Assembly (NCBI RefSeq): GCF_000802425.1
Contig: NZ_JRUD01000002.1
Span: 362,889 to 426,888 of the forward strand
DNA from: Pseudomonas flexibilis
Lineage (GTDB): Bacteria > Pseudomonadota > Gammaproteobacteria > Pseudomonadales > Pseudomonadaceae
Length of the DNA: 64,000 bases
Direction: 5' to 3'
Shown here: positions 1-11,587 of the stretch, one piece after another
How the letters are laid out: every line of letters starts with the position of its first letter
Position numbering within the stretch: position 1 is the first letter of the stretch
Made by a program: the position numbers and the translations under genes
The notes under the pieces: model-generated
Database searches by the model: none
Told to the model about the DNA's origin: nothing
Seen by the model: the letters and a program-made list of their open reading frames with translations, nothing else

Positions 1-1039
1 CCCAGTAGCGCTCGCGTTCGGCGAGCGACAGTTCCGAGCGCTTGCGCGTGGTCATGTCGCCGATGCTCAGCGGAATGGCGTCCAGTGGCGCGCCGCTGGC
101 TGGCAGGCTGGCGACCATCCACAGATGGCGCTCGACGCCCTGGCCGTTGATCAGGTGGGCATCCAGCTCCAGGTAGGCCCGGCCTTCCAGCAGCGCAGCG
201 ATGAACCTGAAGCGGTTGCCCGAGCGCTGGATCGGATGATTGCCCACCAGGCACTCCCAGGCGCGCTCGACATCGTCGACGCCCAGCAGGTCCAGGGCGA
301 TGCGATTGACCTCGGTGAGCTGCAACCGCCGGCTGAGGGCCTGGTGGCGCTCGCCGGGGTCGGCGTCCAGCCAGGCGGCCAGGTCGTCGGCATTGTGCAC
401 CCGGTGCGCGCGCAGGTAATCACGCAGGGACCGCAGGTCGAATACGCACAGCGCGACCCCGGTGCTGGCGAAGATGCCCTGGTAACGCTGGCGGGTTTCG
501 GTGAGCAGGCGCAGGTCGCGCTGCTCGGTGGTAACGTCGCGCAGGACCCACACGTAGCCGCTCTGGCCGTTATCGTTGGGTAGCCGGCTGCGGCTGGCGG
601 CAAAGCGGCGTGATTCGCCGTCCAGGTTGAACTGCAGCAGCTGCGAGGCACACAGATGCTGTTCCTCGGGGTTCTTCAGCAGGTCGTGCAGTTGGGGGAT
701 CAGCTCGGCCAACTGGCGCCCGCTGATCTCCCGGGGTGACAGGCCGAACAGCGCGGCAGCCGGTCGGTTGGCATAACCCAGGCGGCCGTTCAGATCGCTG
801 ACCAGCAGCCGTTCCTCGACTGCACCCAGCACCCCGTCCAGTTGTTGCCAGGTGGGCGCCGGCCGGCGCAGCAGCAGGGCCAGCCCGGTCAGACCCAGAA
901 TCCCGCCGCTGAGCAGCGCCGCCGCCTCGGGAAGAAACGCGGCGGGCAGGGCGATCAGCAGTAGAAACCAGCCGAGGCGACGGAAGGGGTCGCGGAACAG
1001 GTGAGCGGCGAGGCGAGGGAACGGGCGATCGTCGGGCAC
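1..1039 (-). CDS. PAS-domain membrane sensor protein, 3' end outside the window
   Basis: Partial gene read on the minus strand; about 346 codons are visible and the frame runs open off the left edge. The GTG at 1039 is the first plausible start after an in-frame stop. About 20 residues in there are two hydrophobic stretches (LGWFLLLIALPAAFL and a following Gly/Leu-rich segment), suggesting a short membrane anchor. A PAS domain follows (motif NGRLGYANRPAAALFG) with a PAC-like end (VWVLRDVTTEQRD), and then a second PAS-like region (NRIALDLLGVDD). The output domain is missing from the window, so it could be a histidine kinase or a GGDEF/EAL cyclic-di-GMP protein. It is divergent from ettA. Seen: PAS layout and anchor. 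Inferred: signalling role. Confidence 0.7.
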   Translation of the reverse strand, partial: MPDDRPFPRLAAHLFRDPFRRLGWFLLLIALPAAFLPEAAALLSGGILGLTGLALLLRRPAPTWQQLDGVLGAVEERLLVSDLNGRLGYANRPAAALFGLSPREISGRQLAELIPQLHDLLKNPEEQHLCASQLLQFNLDGESRRFAASRSRLPNDNGQSGYVWVLRDVTTEQRDLRLLTETRQRYQGIFASTGVALCVFDLRSLRDYLRAHRVHNADDLAAWLDADPGERHQALSRRLQLTEVNRIALDLLGVDDVERAWECLVGNHPIQRSGNRFRFIAALLEGRAYLELDAHLINGQGVERHLWMVASLPASGAPLDAIPLSIGDMTTRKRSELSLAERERYW

Positions 1040-1288
1040 GGCGCAGACTGTATGGCGGATGCGAAGGGGTTAGAATGCACTGACTACCGGCTAACTGCCA
1101 GTATCCCGGCTGGTTTGCTCTGGCCGCCGCATTCCGGTAGCTTTGCCGCCACGCGCATAGCCCCTGCCGGCGCCACGAGCCGGCCAGCAGATGCGGTGGC
1201 AAGCGCCGTATCCGGGCGGAGGGCCGAAGCCAGGTCCCAACCGCCGCCTAACCTCCCTGAACATCTCCTCTTTCATTCAAGGTCAGTC

Positions 1289-2953
<1,665 letters not shown>

Positions 2954-2973
2954 CGCCCGTCAGGGGCGCACGG

Positions 2974-2999
2974 AAATGGGGCCGATAAGGCCCCATTTT
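2974..2999 (+). terminator. Rho-independent terminator of ettA
   Basis: A perfect 10-bp stem, AAATGGGGCC pairing with GGCCCCATTT around a GATAA loop, starts 20 nt after the ettA stop. The stem is A/T-flanked and ends in TTTT. Confidence 0.8.
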
Positions 3000-3170
3000 G
3001 GTGTGTTCGCCGCTGATGTGCGCTTTTGTCGCACCCTCGCTACACTTCTTCGTCACGGCGCATGTGGCGTTGCTCCGCAAGGCAGGCGCTGGCGGCGATT
3101 TATAAGTTCGCACCAAAAAGTTTCATAAAAACGACATTTCGCACTTCCGTGGTGCTGATGCGCTTGATAA

Positions 3171-4565
<1,395 letters not shown>

Positions 4566-4588
4566 TCGCCACTCCCCGCCGGTAAGCG

Positions 4589-4622
4589 AAAAGGCCCGTG
4601 CAGCGATGCACGGGCCTTTTTT
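4589..4622 (+). terminator. Rho-independent terminator of gdhA (possibly bidirectional)
   Basis: A 12-bp perfect stem (AAGGCCCGTGCA / TGCACGGGCCTT) with a GCGA tetraloop is followed by a T-run. It separates gdhA from the convergent rhomboid gene and has A residues on the other side, so it could also serve the minus strand. Confidence 0.9.
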
Positions 4623-4627
4623 CATGC

Positions 4628-5710
4628 TCAGCGCACGAGGCGGGCGTGCGGGGAGGACATCAGTCGCACCAGCGGGTTGTGCTCGATGACCCAGCGGTGC
4701 AGCAGCAGCGCGATGATCATGCCGACAGCGAAGCCGCCAATGTGGCCCCAGTAATCGACACCGTCTCCACCTATCAGCATGCCGAGGAAGTTCAGACCCA
4801 GCCAGATGAGCATGTAGTACATCGGCGCCAGTTTGACCTGGTAGATGATCACCATGAACGTCAGGCTGGCATGGCGGAACCACAGGCCATACATGGCGAA
4901 CAGGCCGGCAATGGCGCCGCTGGCACCCAGGCTGGGAATGTCGCTGCCCCAGTTGAAGAACAGCGACACCGCGGAGGCACCGATTCCGCACAGCAGGTAC
5001 AGGGCCAGGAAACGCCAGTGACCCAGGGCTTCCTCGAGGTTGTCGCCGGTCAGCCAGAGAAAGTACATGTTGCCGGCCAGGTGGATCAGGTTGCCGTGCA
5101 GGAAAGTCGAGGTCAGCAAGCCCCACAGGTGGTCGCCCCGGCTGATCAGGTCGGGGCGGCTGGCGAACTGGGCGATGGTGTTTTCGGCCAGCGCCGGATA
5201 GGCGGCGTAGCTGGCGAAGATGAGGACGTTGAGCAGCATCAATGCCCAGGTCACCCAGGGGGTGCGGTGCGGCGGGATGTTGTATTCCACGGGCAGGTGT
5301 GAAAAGAACTGGAACAGCCAGGTGCCGGCGTGGGTTTTCTTGTTGACCCGCGCAAGCGCGCCCTGAAGGCGCGGGGAATGTTGTACGGCTTCGACCTCGT
5401 CATGCTCCACCCAGACGCCTTCGCACTTCGCGCAGACATCCACTTCCAGCGTGAAATCCTGCAGCAGATGGTAGTGCTTGAGAACGCCGCGGCAGTCCGG
5501 GCACTTGAGATCGGTCGGTCCCACCTTGTTGCCCAGGCGTTGGGTGTAGTCCATTCCGGCGTCCGCTGTCTGTTCGGCAAGCAGCTCGTTAAGTGCCTGT
5601 TTTTCGAACCACAGACCGCCGCAGGTCTGGCACAGCTCGATATCGGTGTCCTGATACCGCGTCGGGGTGAGAAAGGCTGTCGTGCAGTGCGGGCAAACCT
5701 TACGGCGCAT
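4628..5710 (-). CDS. Rhomboid-family intramembrane serine protease with N-terminal double zinc ribbon
   Basis: 360 residues. Residues 1-110 carry two TFIIB-type zinc-ribbon units: CPHC (6-9) with CQTCGG (27-32), and CPDC (70-73) with CAKCEG (93-98). Residues about 150-340 form a rhomboid core with several membrane helices. The catalytic serine is S264 in GASGAIAG, the general-base histidine is H323 in WGHIGG, and the oxyanion/fold motif HGNLIHLAGNM (205-215) is conserved. It should therefore be an active inner-membrane protease. The ATG at 5710 is preferred over an in-frame TTG at 5728 because AGGAGA lies just upstream of the ATG. Its start overlaps the stop of the upstream membrane protein by about 10 nt, implying translational coupling. 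Substrate unknown. Confidence 0.9.
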   Translation of the reverse strand: MRRKVCPHCTTAFLTPTRYQDTDIELCQTCGGLWFEKQALNELLAEQTADAGMDYTQRLGNKVGPTDLKCPDCRGVLKHYHLLQDFTLEVDVCAKCEGVWVEHDEVEAVQHSPRLQGALARVNKKTHAGTWLFQFFSHLPVEYNIPPHRTPWVTWALMLLNVLIFASYAAYPALAENTIAQFASRPDLISRGDHLWGLLTSTFLHGNLIHLAGNMYFLWLTGDNLEEALGHWRFLALYLLCGIGASAVSLFFNWGSDIPSLGASGAIAGLFAMYGLWFRHASLTFMVIIYQVKLAPMYYMLIWLGLNFLGMLIGGDGVDYWGHIGGFAVGMIIALLLHRWVIEHNPLVRLMSSPHARLVR

Positions 5711-6311
5711 GCTGAATCTCCTCGGCAACCTGAACGTCGAGTGCTTCCAGGGTCTGGCGGAGACGCGCGATGTTGTTGCGCAGGCGGGGCAAGACCTGAT
5801 GCTCGAGGTAATCCAGCTGCTCGGTCAGTAGCTGACTGGCCTGCAGGGCGCTGTACTGGTGTCGCTCGCGCGCGGTGATGATGCGCTGGGAGGCACGGTA
5901 GAAGCGCTGGATTTCGTTGAGAAAGTAGCCAGGGGTTTCCAGGGACTGGGGTGAGGACTTCATGGTGTCCCAGACGAAATGGCTGATGCCGGGGTTGTTG
6001 CGCAGCAGCTCCTCTTGCGGCAGCGCTCGGGACAGGTAGCTGCTGTTGTATTGGCGCAGCACCGTCGCATTCTCGGCCAGTTCGTCCGCCAGGGCGGTTT
6101 GCAGGTTGTAGCTGTACTTCAGGTCGCTGATCTCGTCGAAGGTGATTGCCTGCTGCAGGCCCACCTTCGCGGCCAGATAAACGCCCAGCACAGTGGAAAT
6201 TACCATCAGGAAATTGGTCAGCCAGTAGCCCGAGCTGCGAAGTTCGCCGTGGTCAAGCTGGCGCAAGCGTTCCCTGAGGGCGGCTTGGCTCAGTAATGCG
6301 CGTGATGTCAT
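5700..6311 (-). CDS. Hypothetical single-pass membrane protein coupled to rhomboid
   Basis: 203 residues, family not recognised. The N-terminus (about 27 residues, basic) leads into one hydrophobic helix (LTNFLMVISTVLGVYLAAKVG, roughly residues 31-51), followed by a long hydrophilic, helix-rich domain with many Leu/Gln/Arg and a coiled-coil-like end (LEHQVLPRLRNNIARLRQTLE). This predicts a signal-anchor protein with the large domain probably periplasmic. The stop overlaps the start of the rhomboid gene, so the two are co-translated. It could be a partner or a substrate of that protease; this is inference. A GGAGGC site precedes the ATG, and a perfect TATAAT lies 25-30 nt upstream. Confidence 0.8.
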   Translation of the reverse strand: MTSRALLSQAALRERLRQLDHGELRSSGYWLTNFLMVISTVLGVYLAAKVGLQQAITFDEISDLKYSYNLQTALADELAENATVLRQYNSSYLSRALPQEELLRNNPGISHFVWDTMKSSPQSLETPGYFLNEIQRFYRASQRIITARERHQYSALQASQLLTEQLDYLEHQVLPRLRNNIARLRQTLEALDVQVAEEIQHAP

Positions 6312-6336
6312 AGTGCCTCCATTTTGCAGGGAGGCG

Positions 6337-6342
6337 ATTATA
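6337..6342 (-). promoter_or_regulatory. Candidate -10 box of the membrane protein/rhomboid operon
   Basis: A perfect TATAAT on the minus strand lies 25-30 nt upstream of the ATG at 6311, in the context TATAATCGCC. No good -35 hexamer is visible at the usual distance. Confidence 0.45.
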
Positions 6343-6484
6343 GAGAGGCTGACGCAACAGTCATTCTGTTCTGCATCAATGCACGGAGGGGTCGGCGTCG
6401 CAGTGCGTCCGGGCGGCTCGCACCGGGCGTGGGTTCGCTCGGCGCAGGCTGGAAATTATCCGCTTGCCCGCCATTGACGGCAAT

Positions 6485-7654
6485 TCACAAGCTCCCGCGC
6501 AGCGCCCGCTCGAACAGCTGCCGATATTCCGCGCGGGTGAAGGCGATCGGGTTGGTGGCCGCCGACGGGTCGAGTTCGGCCATCTGCGCGATGCGCTCGG
6601 CCTGGCTGTCATCCAGGCCGATCTCGGCCAGGCTGTGGGGAATGCCGATCTCTTCGCGCAGGCGCAGAATCCATTCCAGCACCCCCTGGGCATCGCAGCG
6701 CGCCAGGCCCAGGTAGCGGCCCAGGCGCGACAGCGGCCGTTCGATGGCGGTGCGGTTGGCCTCCAGCACGTAGGGCATGAGGATGGCGTTGAGCAGGCCG
6801 TGGTGGCAGTCGTACAGCGCGCCGAGCGGATGGGCCAGCGCGTGCATGGCGCCCAGGCCGCGCTGGAAAGCGGTGGCACCCATGGTCGAGGCGACCAGCA
6901 TGTGCAGGCGTGCCTCCAGGTCGCTGCCATTGGCTACCGCCTGTGGCAGGTAGTCATGGATCAGGCGCATGCCCTGCAGGGCGATGCCTTCGGCCATCGG
7001 ATGGAACAGCGGCGAGCAGTAGGCTTCCAGGCAATGGGACAGCGCATCCATGCCGGTGGCGGCGGTCACCTTGGGCGGCAGGCCCAGGCACAGCTCGGGG
7101 TCGAGGATCACGATGGCCGGCAGCAGGCGCGGATGGAAGATCAGCCGCTTGAGCTGCGCCTGCTCGTCAGTGATCACCGCCACCCGGCCGACCTCAGAGC
7201 CGGTGCCGGCGGTAGTCGGCACCGCCACCACCGGCGCCATGCGGGTCACGTTGACGCGCTGGTAGTTATCGCCCACATCCTCGAAATCCCACAGCGGCCG
7301 GTCCTGGCCGACCATCAGCGCCACCGCCTTGCCGGCATCCAGCGCCGAGCCGCCGCCGAAGGCGATCACCCCGTCGTGGCGTCCGGCCTTGAAGGCGGCC
7401 ACGCCGTCGCTGACGTTCTGCCCTGTCGGGTTGCCCTTGATGGCCGAGAACAACCCCGGGCGCAACCCGAAGGCCCGGCATCCCGCCAGGGCTTCTTCGA
7501 CCATCGGCAGGCCAGCCAGCCCGGGGTCGGTGACCAGCAGCGGCGCATGCATGCCCAGCTCGCGGCAGGCATCCGGCAGCTCGGCCAAACGGCCGGGGCC
7601 GACGCGGATGGCGGTCGGGTAATTCCAATTCATCCGGTAGCGCGATGCGTCCAT
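6485..7654 (-). CDS. Iron-containing (group III) alcohol dehydrogenase
   Basis: 389 residues, typical of Fe-type NAD(P)-dependent alcohol dehydrogenases that interconvert an alcohol and an aldehyde in the cytosol. The cofactor motif GGGSALDAGK (100-109) and the full metal-ligand set are visible: D203 and H207 in GMDALSH, H271 in MHALAHPLG and H285 in CHHG. It is the last gene of a six-gene operon; its ATG lies 3 nt after the aldehyde dehydrogenase stop, so coupling is near certain. The pairing with an aldehyde dehydrogenase and a glutamine-synthetase-like ligase suggests oxidation of a gamma-glutamylated amino alcohol or another alcohol carried in by the TRAP system. The true substrate cannot be read from sequence. 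Confidence 0.9.
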   Translation of the reverse strand: MDASRYRMNWNYPTAIRVGPGRLAELPDACRELGMHAPLLVTDPGLAGLPMVEEALAGCRAFGLRPGLFSAIKGNPTGQNVSDGVAAFKAGRHDGVIAFGGGSALDAGKAVALMVGQDRPLWDFEDVGDNYQRVNVTRMAPVVAVPTTAGTGSEVGRVAVITDEQAQLKRLIFHPRLLPAIVILDPELCLGLPPKVTAATGMDALSHCLEAYCSPLFHPMAEGIALQGMRLIHDYLPQAVANGSDLEARLHMLVASTMGATAFQRGLGAMHALAHPLGALYDCHHGLLNAILMPYVLEANRTAIERPLSRLGRYLGLARCDAQGVLEWILRLREEIGIPHSLAEIGLDDSQAERIAQMAELDPSAATNPIAFTRAEYRQLFERALRGSL

Positions 7655-7657
7655 GGC

Positions 7658-9046
7658 TCAGGTCTCGATCTTGAAGTGGAAGGACTTGGGCTGGGTCAGC
7701 TGCTCGTAGCCAAGCGCCGATAGCGTGCAGCCGCGCCCGGACTGCTTGACGCCGGTCCAGGCCAGCCCGGGATCCAGGTAATCGCAGCGGTTGAGGAATA
7801 CCGTGCCGGCCTCCAGGCGGTCGCCCAGCGCCAGGGCGGCGTCGACGTCGCGGCTGAAGATCGCCGCCGTCAGGCCGTAGACGCTGTCGTTCATCAGCGC
7901 CAGGGCCTCGCCGTCGTCGCGTACCTTCTGGATGCCCACCGCCGGACCGAAGGTTTCCTCGCGCATCAGGCGCATGCCGTGGTGCACGTTGCTGAGAATC
8001 TGCGGCGCCAGGTAGGGCGTGCCGGGGCAGTCCAGGTCGAAGTCGGCGGGGTCGATATGGGCGATGGCGCCTTCGGCCACCGCCTCGGCGATCTGCCCGC
8101 GCACGAAATCCGCCGCAGCCGGACGCACCAGCGGGCCCAGGCTGGTCTTGGGCGTGTCCGGGCGGCCCAGCCGGTAGTGGCGGGTGAGGGCGATGGCGCG
8201 TTCCAGGAAGTCGTCGTACAGCGCCTCGTGCACGTAGATGCGCTCGATGGCGCAGCAGGACTGGCCGGAGTTGAAGAAGGCACCGTCCACGCAGGTTTCC
8301 ACCGCATGGGCCAGGTCGGCATCGGCGCGCACATAGGCCGGGTCCTTGCCGCCCAGCTCCAGGCCGGTGGCGATGAAGCGTCCCGCCGCCGCCTTTTCGA
8401 CCATCGCGCCGCCGGCCACCGAGCCGGTGAAGGCCACGTGGCGGATCTGCGGCGCCTGGATCAGCCGCTCGGTGTCGGCGTGATCCAGGTGCAGGAACTG
8501 GAAGACCCCCGAGGGCACGCCCGCTTCCTGGAACGCCTCGACCATGCGTTCGGCGCACAGCGGCGTCTGCGCCGAGTGCTTGAGCATCACCGGGTTGCCG
8601 GCCAGCAGCGCCGGCGCCACGGCGTTTACCGCGGTCAGGTACGGGTAGTTCCAGGGCGCGATGACCAGCAGCGGGCCGCGCGGCTCGCGGCGGATGAAGC
8701 GCGTGAAACCGGGTTTCTCCGGCAGGCGGATATCGGCCAGCGCCTGTTCGGCGATATCCGCCATGTGGCTGGCGCGCTCGACGAAGCCGCGAATCTCGCC
8801 GGGGGCGTAGCGGATCGGGCGACCCATCATCCAGCACAGCTCCTCGGCGAGCTGGTCCTCGCGGGCGGCGAACAGCCGCAGCGCCTCACGGGTCAGCGCG
8901 ATCCGCTCGGGTAGCGGCGTGGCCTTCCAGCTGGCGCACGTGGCTTCGGCACGCTCCAGGGCGGCGGCGATGTCGCGTGCCTCGGCCAGGGGACGTTCCA
9001 CATACACGGATTCGTCGATGGGGGACACGCATTGCAATGTTTTCAT
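7658..9046 (-). CDS. NAD(P)-dependent aldehyde dehydrogenase
   Basis: 462 residues, slightly shorter than the 480-500 common in the family but with all active-site parts. The oxyanion asparagine is N133 in PWNYP, the general base is E230 in LELGGKD, and the nucleophile is C264 in FNSGQSCCA. It oxidises an aldehyde to a carboxylic acid. It lies between the glutamine-synthetase-like gene (18-nt gap) and the alcohol dehydrogenase (3-nt gap), so it probably takes the aldehyde made by that enzyme. The order ligase-ALDH-ADH resembles PuuA/PuuC-type gamma-glutamyl polyamine routes, but with an alcohol dehydrogenase in place of an amine oxidase. Physiological substrate unknown. Confidence 0.92.
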   Translation of the reverse strand: MKTLQCVSPIDESVYVERPLAEARDIAAALERAEATCASWKATPLPERIALTREALRLFAAREDQLAEELCWMMGRPIRYAPGEIRGFVERASHMADIAEQALADIRLPEKPGFTRFIRREPRGPLLVIAPWNYPYLTAVNAVAPALLAGNPVMLKHSAQTPLCAERMVEAFQEAGVPSGVFQFLHLDHADTERLIQAPQIRHVAFTGSVAGGAMVEKAAAGRFIATGLELGGKDPAYVRADADLAHAVETCVDGAFFNSGQSCCAIERIYVHEALYDDFLERAIALTRHYRLGRPDTPKTSLGPLVRPAAADFVRGQIAEAVAEGAIAHIDPADFDLDCPGTPYLAPQILSNVHHGMRLMREETFGPAVGIQKVRDDGEALALMNDSVYGLTAAIFSRDVDAALALGDRLEAGTVFLNRCDYLDPGLAWTGVKQSGRGCTLSALGYEQLTQPKSFHFKIET

Positions 9047-9064
9047 GGAAGGGGCTCGTGGCGA

Positions 9065-10438
9065 TCAGATGATTTCAAAGTAGCGGTCCAGCTCCCAATC
9101 GCTGACATGTTTGCGGAACTCGCGTTCCTCCCATTCGCGGGTCGCGGCGAAATGTTCGACGAAGGCGTCGCCGAACAGCTCGCGGGCGGCCTGGGAGGCT
9201 TTCAGGCGCTGCGCCGCGTCCCACAGGGTGTGCGGCAAGGCCAGCTCGGCCGGATGTTCGACTGCGTAGGCGTTGCCGCTGATTGGCGCGGTGGGTTCCC
9301 AGCCCTGCTGGATGCCGTACAGCCCCGAGCCCAGCGCGGCGGCCAGCGCCAGGTAGGGATTGGCGTCCGCCGCGCCCAGGCGGTACTCCACGCGCTGCGA
9401 CTTGGCCCCGCCGGGAATCACCCGCAGGGCGGTGGTGCGGTTCTCCACGCCCCAGGTGGCGTCGGTGGGCGCCCAGTAACCGGGAACGAGCCGCCGGTAG
9501 CTGTTCACCGTGGGCGCCAGCAGGCTGAGGAATTCCGGCATCAGCCGCTGCTGGCCGGCGATGAACTGGCGTTGCAGGGTGCTCATGCCATGGGGGGCGG
9601 CCGGATCATGGAACGCCGACTGCTGGCTGGCCTGCTCGCGCAGCGACAGGTGGATATGCCCGCTCTGCCCGGGGTAGTGCTCCGACCACTTGGCCATGAA
9701 GGTGGCCATGCAGCCGCGCCGCTGGGCCAGCACCTTCATGAAAGTCTTGAACAGCGCCGCCTTGTCGGCGGCGGCCTCGGCGTGGTCGACGGCGATGGCG
9801 GCCTCGACCACCCCGGGGCCGGTCTCCGAATGCAGGCCCTCGATGGGGAAGTCCATGCGCTGACCCAGGTCGAGAATCTCGTGGTACAGCTCGGCATGCA
9901 CCGAGTTGCGGATGGTCGAGTAGCCGAACCAGTCCGGGGTCAGCGGCTTGAGGTTGCGAAAGCCCTTGTTGCGCACCGAGTGTGGTGTTTCGTCGAACAG
10001 GAAGAACTCGTATTCCAGCGCGGCGAGGGGATCGAAACCCATCGCCTGGCAGCGCTGGATCACCCGCAACAGCGTGTTGCGCGGGCAGACGGCCTCGGCC
10101 TGTTCGGCGAATTCGCCAAGGAACAGCAGCATGCCGTTCTCGAAGGGGATTTCCCGGCAGCTGGACGGGAGGATGCGCACCGGCGCATCCGGGTAGGCGG
10201 TGTGCCAGCCGGTGTAGGTGGTGTTGTCGTAGAGCTTGTCCTTGACGTCCCAGCCCAGCACCACGTTGCAGAAGCCGCTGCCGTGCTCCAGCGCCGAGAA
10301 GAACTTGCTGCGGTTGATGTACTTGCCGCGCATCACCCCATCGATGTCGAACAGCCCCACCTTGACGTGGCTGAGGCCGCGCTCCTCGACGATGCGCCTG
10401 GCGTCTTCGACGGTCTTCACGTTGCGTGGATCGAGCAT
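9065..10438 (-). CDS. Glutamine synthetase-like gamma-glutamyl-amine ligase
   Basis: 457 residues of the GlnA/PuuA/IpuC superfamily. Seen: N-terminal beta-grasp half (KVGLFDIDGVMRGKY), metal-binding glutamates E142 and E144 in ALEYEFFLF, the ATP/glutamate motif SGHIHLSL, and the C-terminal signature VEYRLGAADANPYLALAAAL. Relatives (PuuA, SpuI, IpuC) join glutamate to polyamines or isopropylamine with ATP rather than to ammonia. Position inside a catabolic operon with TRAP uptake and two dehydrogenases, rather than near ntrBC, argues for such a role. The ATG at 10438 gives the expected N-terminus. The frame stays open upstream through dctP, but dctP is read in a different frame, so this is not a fusion. 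Confidence 0.88.
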   Translation of the reverse strand: MLDPRNVKTVEDARRIVEERGLSHVKVGLFDIDGVMRGKYINRSKFFSALEHGSGFCNVVLGWDVKDKLYDNTTYTGWHTAYPDAPVRILPSSCREIPFENGMLLFLGEFAEQAEAVCPRNTLLRVIQRCQAMGFDPLAALEYEFFLFDETPHSVRNKGFRNLKPLTPDWFGYSTIRNSVHAELYHEILDLGQRMDFPIEGLHSETGPGVVEAAIAVDHAEAAADKAALFKTFMKVLAQRRGCMATFMAKWSEHYPGQSGHIHLSLREQASQQSAFHDPAAPHGMSTLQRQFIAGQQRLMPEFLSLLAPTVNSYRRLVPGYWAPTDATWGVENRTTALRVIPGGAKSQRVEYRLGAADANPYLALAAALGSGLYGIQQGWEPTAPISGNAYAVEHPAELALPHTLWDAAQRLKASQAARELFGDAFVEHFAATREWEEREFRKHVSDWELDRYFEII

Positions 10439-10485
10439 GCGGCCCCCCGGCTGCGGAAGTGGTTGAGTGCCCAGCACCGTGGCGG

Positions 10486-11526
10486 CTAGCGGTACGGCGT
10501 ACCGGCCTTGGCCATCAGCGCGTTGTATTGCTTGAAGATCTCCACCACCCGGGCGCAGCGCGGGCTGGTCTTGGCGATCTCGTCCCAGAACTTCTGCGCC
10601 TCGTCCTCCACGGTCTTCCATTCCTCGGCGGGGATGGAGGTCAGCTCCAGCTTCTGGCCTTCCACCCGCAGGCGCGCCTCGCCGGCCCAGTACCAGTGCT
10701 GGCGGTAGTAGTGCGAGCTGTCCATGCACAGGCGGAACAGGGTCTTGAGGTGCTCGGGCATTTCGTTCCACTTGGCCGAGTTGGCGAAGTAGGAGCCGAT
10801 CCAGGCGCCGGAAATGTTGTTGGTGAGGAAGTATTTGGTGACGTTGGCCCAGCCCACCGTGTAGTCCTCGGTGATGCCCGACCAGGCAATGCCGTCCAGC
10901 TCGCCGGTCTGCAATGCCACCTCGACGTCTTCCCAGGGCAGCGTCACCGGGATCACCCCGAAGCGGGTGAGGAACTTGCCGGCGGTGGGGAAGGTGAAGA
11001 TGCGCTTGCCCTTGAGGTCGGCCAGGCGGCGGATCGGTTCGCGGGTGGCGAAGTGGCAGGGGTCCCAGGCGCCGCTGCCCAGCCAGGTGACGCCCTGCAC
11101 CTCGCCATAGGCCTCGGCCCAGATCTCGTTCAGCCCCCAGTTGTGGAACAGCGCCGGCACGTCGAGGCTGTGGCGGGTGGCGAAGGGGAAGTAGCCGCCG
11201 AACACCGAGACGTCCACCGGCGCGGCGATGGAGTCGTCGTCGCTCTGCACCGCGTCGATGGTGCCGCGCTGCATGGCGCGGAACAGCTCGCCGGTGGGCA
11301 CCAGCTGGTCGGCGTAGTACAGCTTGATCTCCATTTCGCCGTTGGCGGCCTTGTTGAAGGCCTCGATGGACGGCTTGATGACATGCTCGCCCAGCGCCGG
11401 ACCGGCGTAGGTCTGCAGGCGCCAGGTGATCTTCTTCGGCTCCTGCGCGTAGATGTGCGCCGAGCCCAGGGCGGCGGTGCCGGCCAGTGCGGTGGCGCCG
11501 GTGAGGAAACTGCGTCGTGTTGTCAT
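10486..11526 (-). CDS. dctP: TRAP transporter periplasmic solute-binding protein (DctP family)
   Basis: 346 residues. The N-terminus MTTRRSFLTGATALAGTAAL is a twin-arginine signal (RRSFL) with cleavage probably after SAHIYAQ, so the protein is exported folded. The mature part has the DctP/TRAP pattern, including PTGELFRAMQRGTIDAVQ and GELDGIAWSG segments. It resembles the mannitol/chloroaromatic (FcbT1-like) TRAP group. It binds the substrate in the periplasm and passes it to the DctQ-DctM permease. The start at 11526 is chosen for the Tat motif and the upstream GGAGAACGCC site. The signal type is common in this subgroup. Ligand unknown. Confidence 0.92.
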   Translation of the reverse strand: MTTRRSFLTGATALAGTAALGSAHIYAQEPKKITWRLQTYAGPALGEHVIKPSIEAFNKAANGEMEIKLYYADQLVPTGELFRAMQRGTIDAVQSDDDSIAAPVDVSVFGGYFPFATRHSLDVPALFHNWGLNEIWAEAYGEVQGVTWLGSGAWDPCHFATREPIRRLADLKGKRIFTFPTAGKFLTRFGVIPVTLPWEDVEVALQTGELDGIAWSGITEDYTVGWANVTKYFLTNNISGAWIGSYFANSAKWNEMPEHLKTLFRLCMDSSHYYRQHWYWAGEARLRVEGQKLELTSIPAEEWKTVEDEAQKFWDEIAKTSPRCARVVEIFKQYNALMAKAGTPYR

Positions 11527-11587
11527 GGCGTTCTCCGGAAAGTGGGGTGAACAACTCCAACTGCAGGCGCGGCGAGCAGCCGCGTCG

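Noticed and set aside
5711..5728. TTG at 5728 as the rhomboid start
   Set aside because: It lies upstream of the AGGAGA site that serves the ATG at 5710, and the extra six residues have no family support.
9065..11560. Apparent fusion of the glutamine synthetase-like protein with an N-terminal extension through dctP
   Set aside because: The upstream part is dctP read in a wrong frame (dctP itself has a Tat signal and its own frame), so the enzyme starts at 10438.
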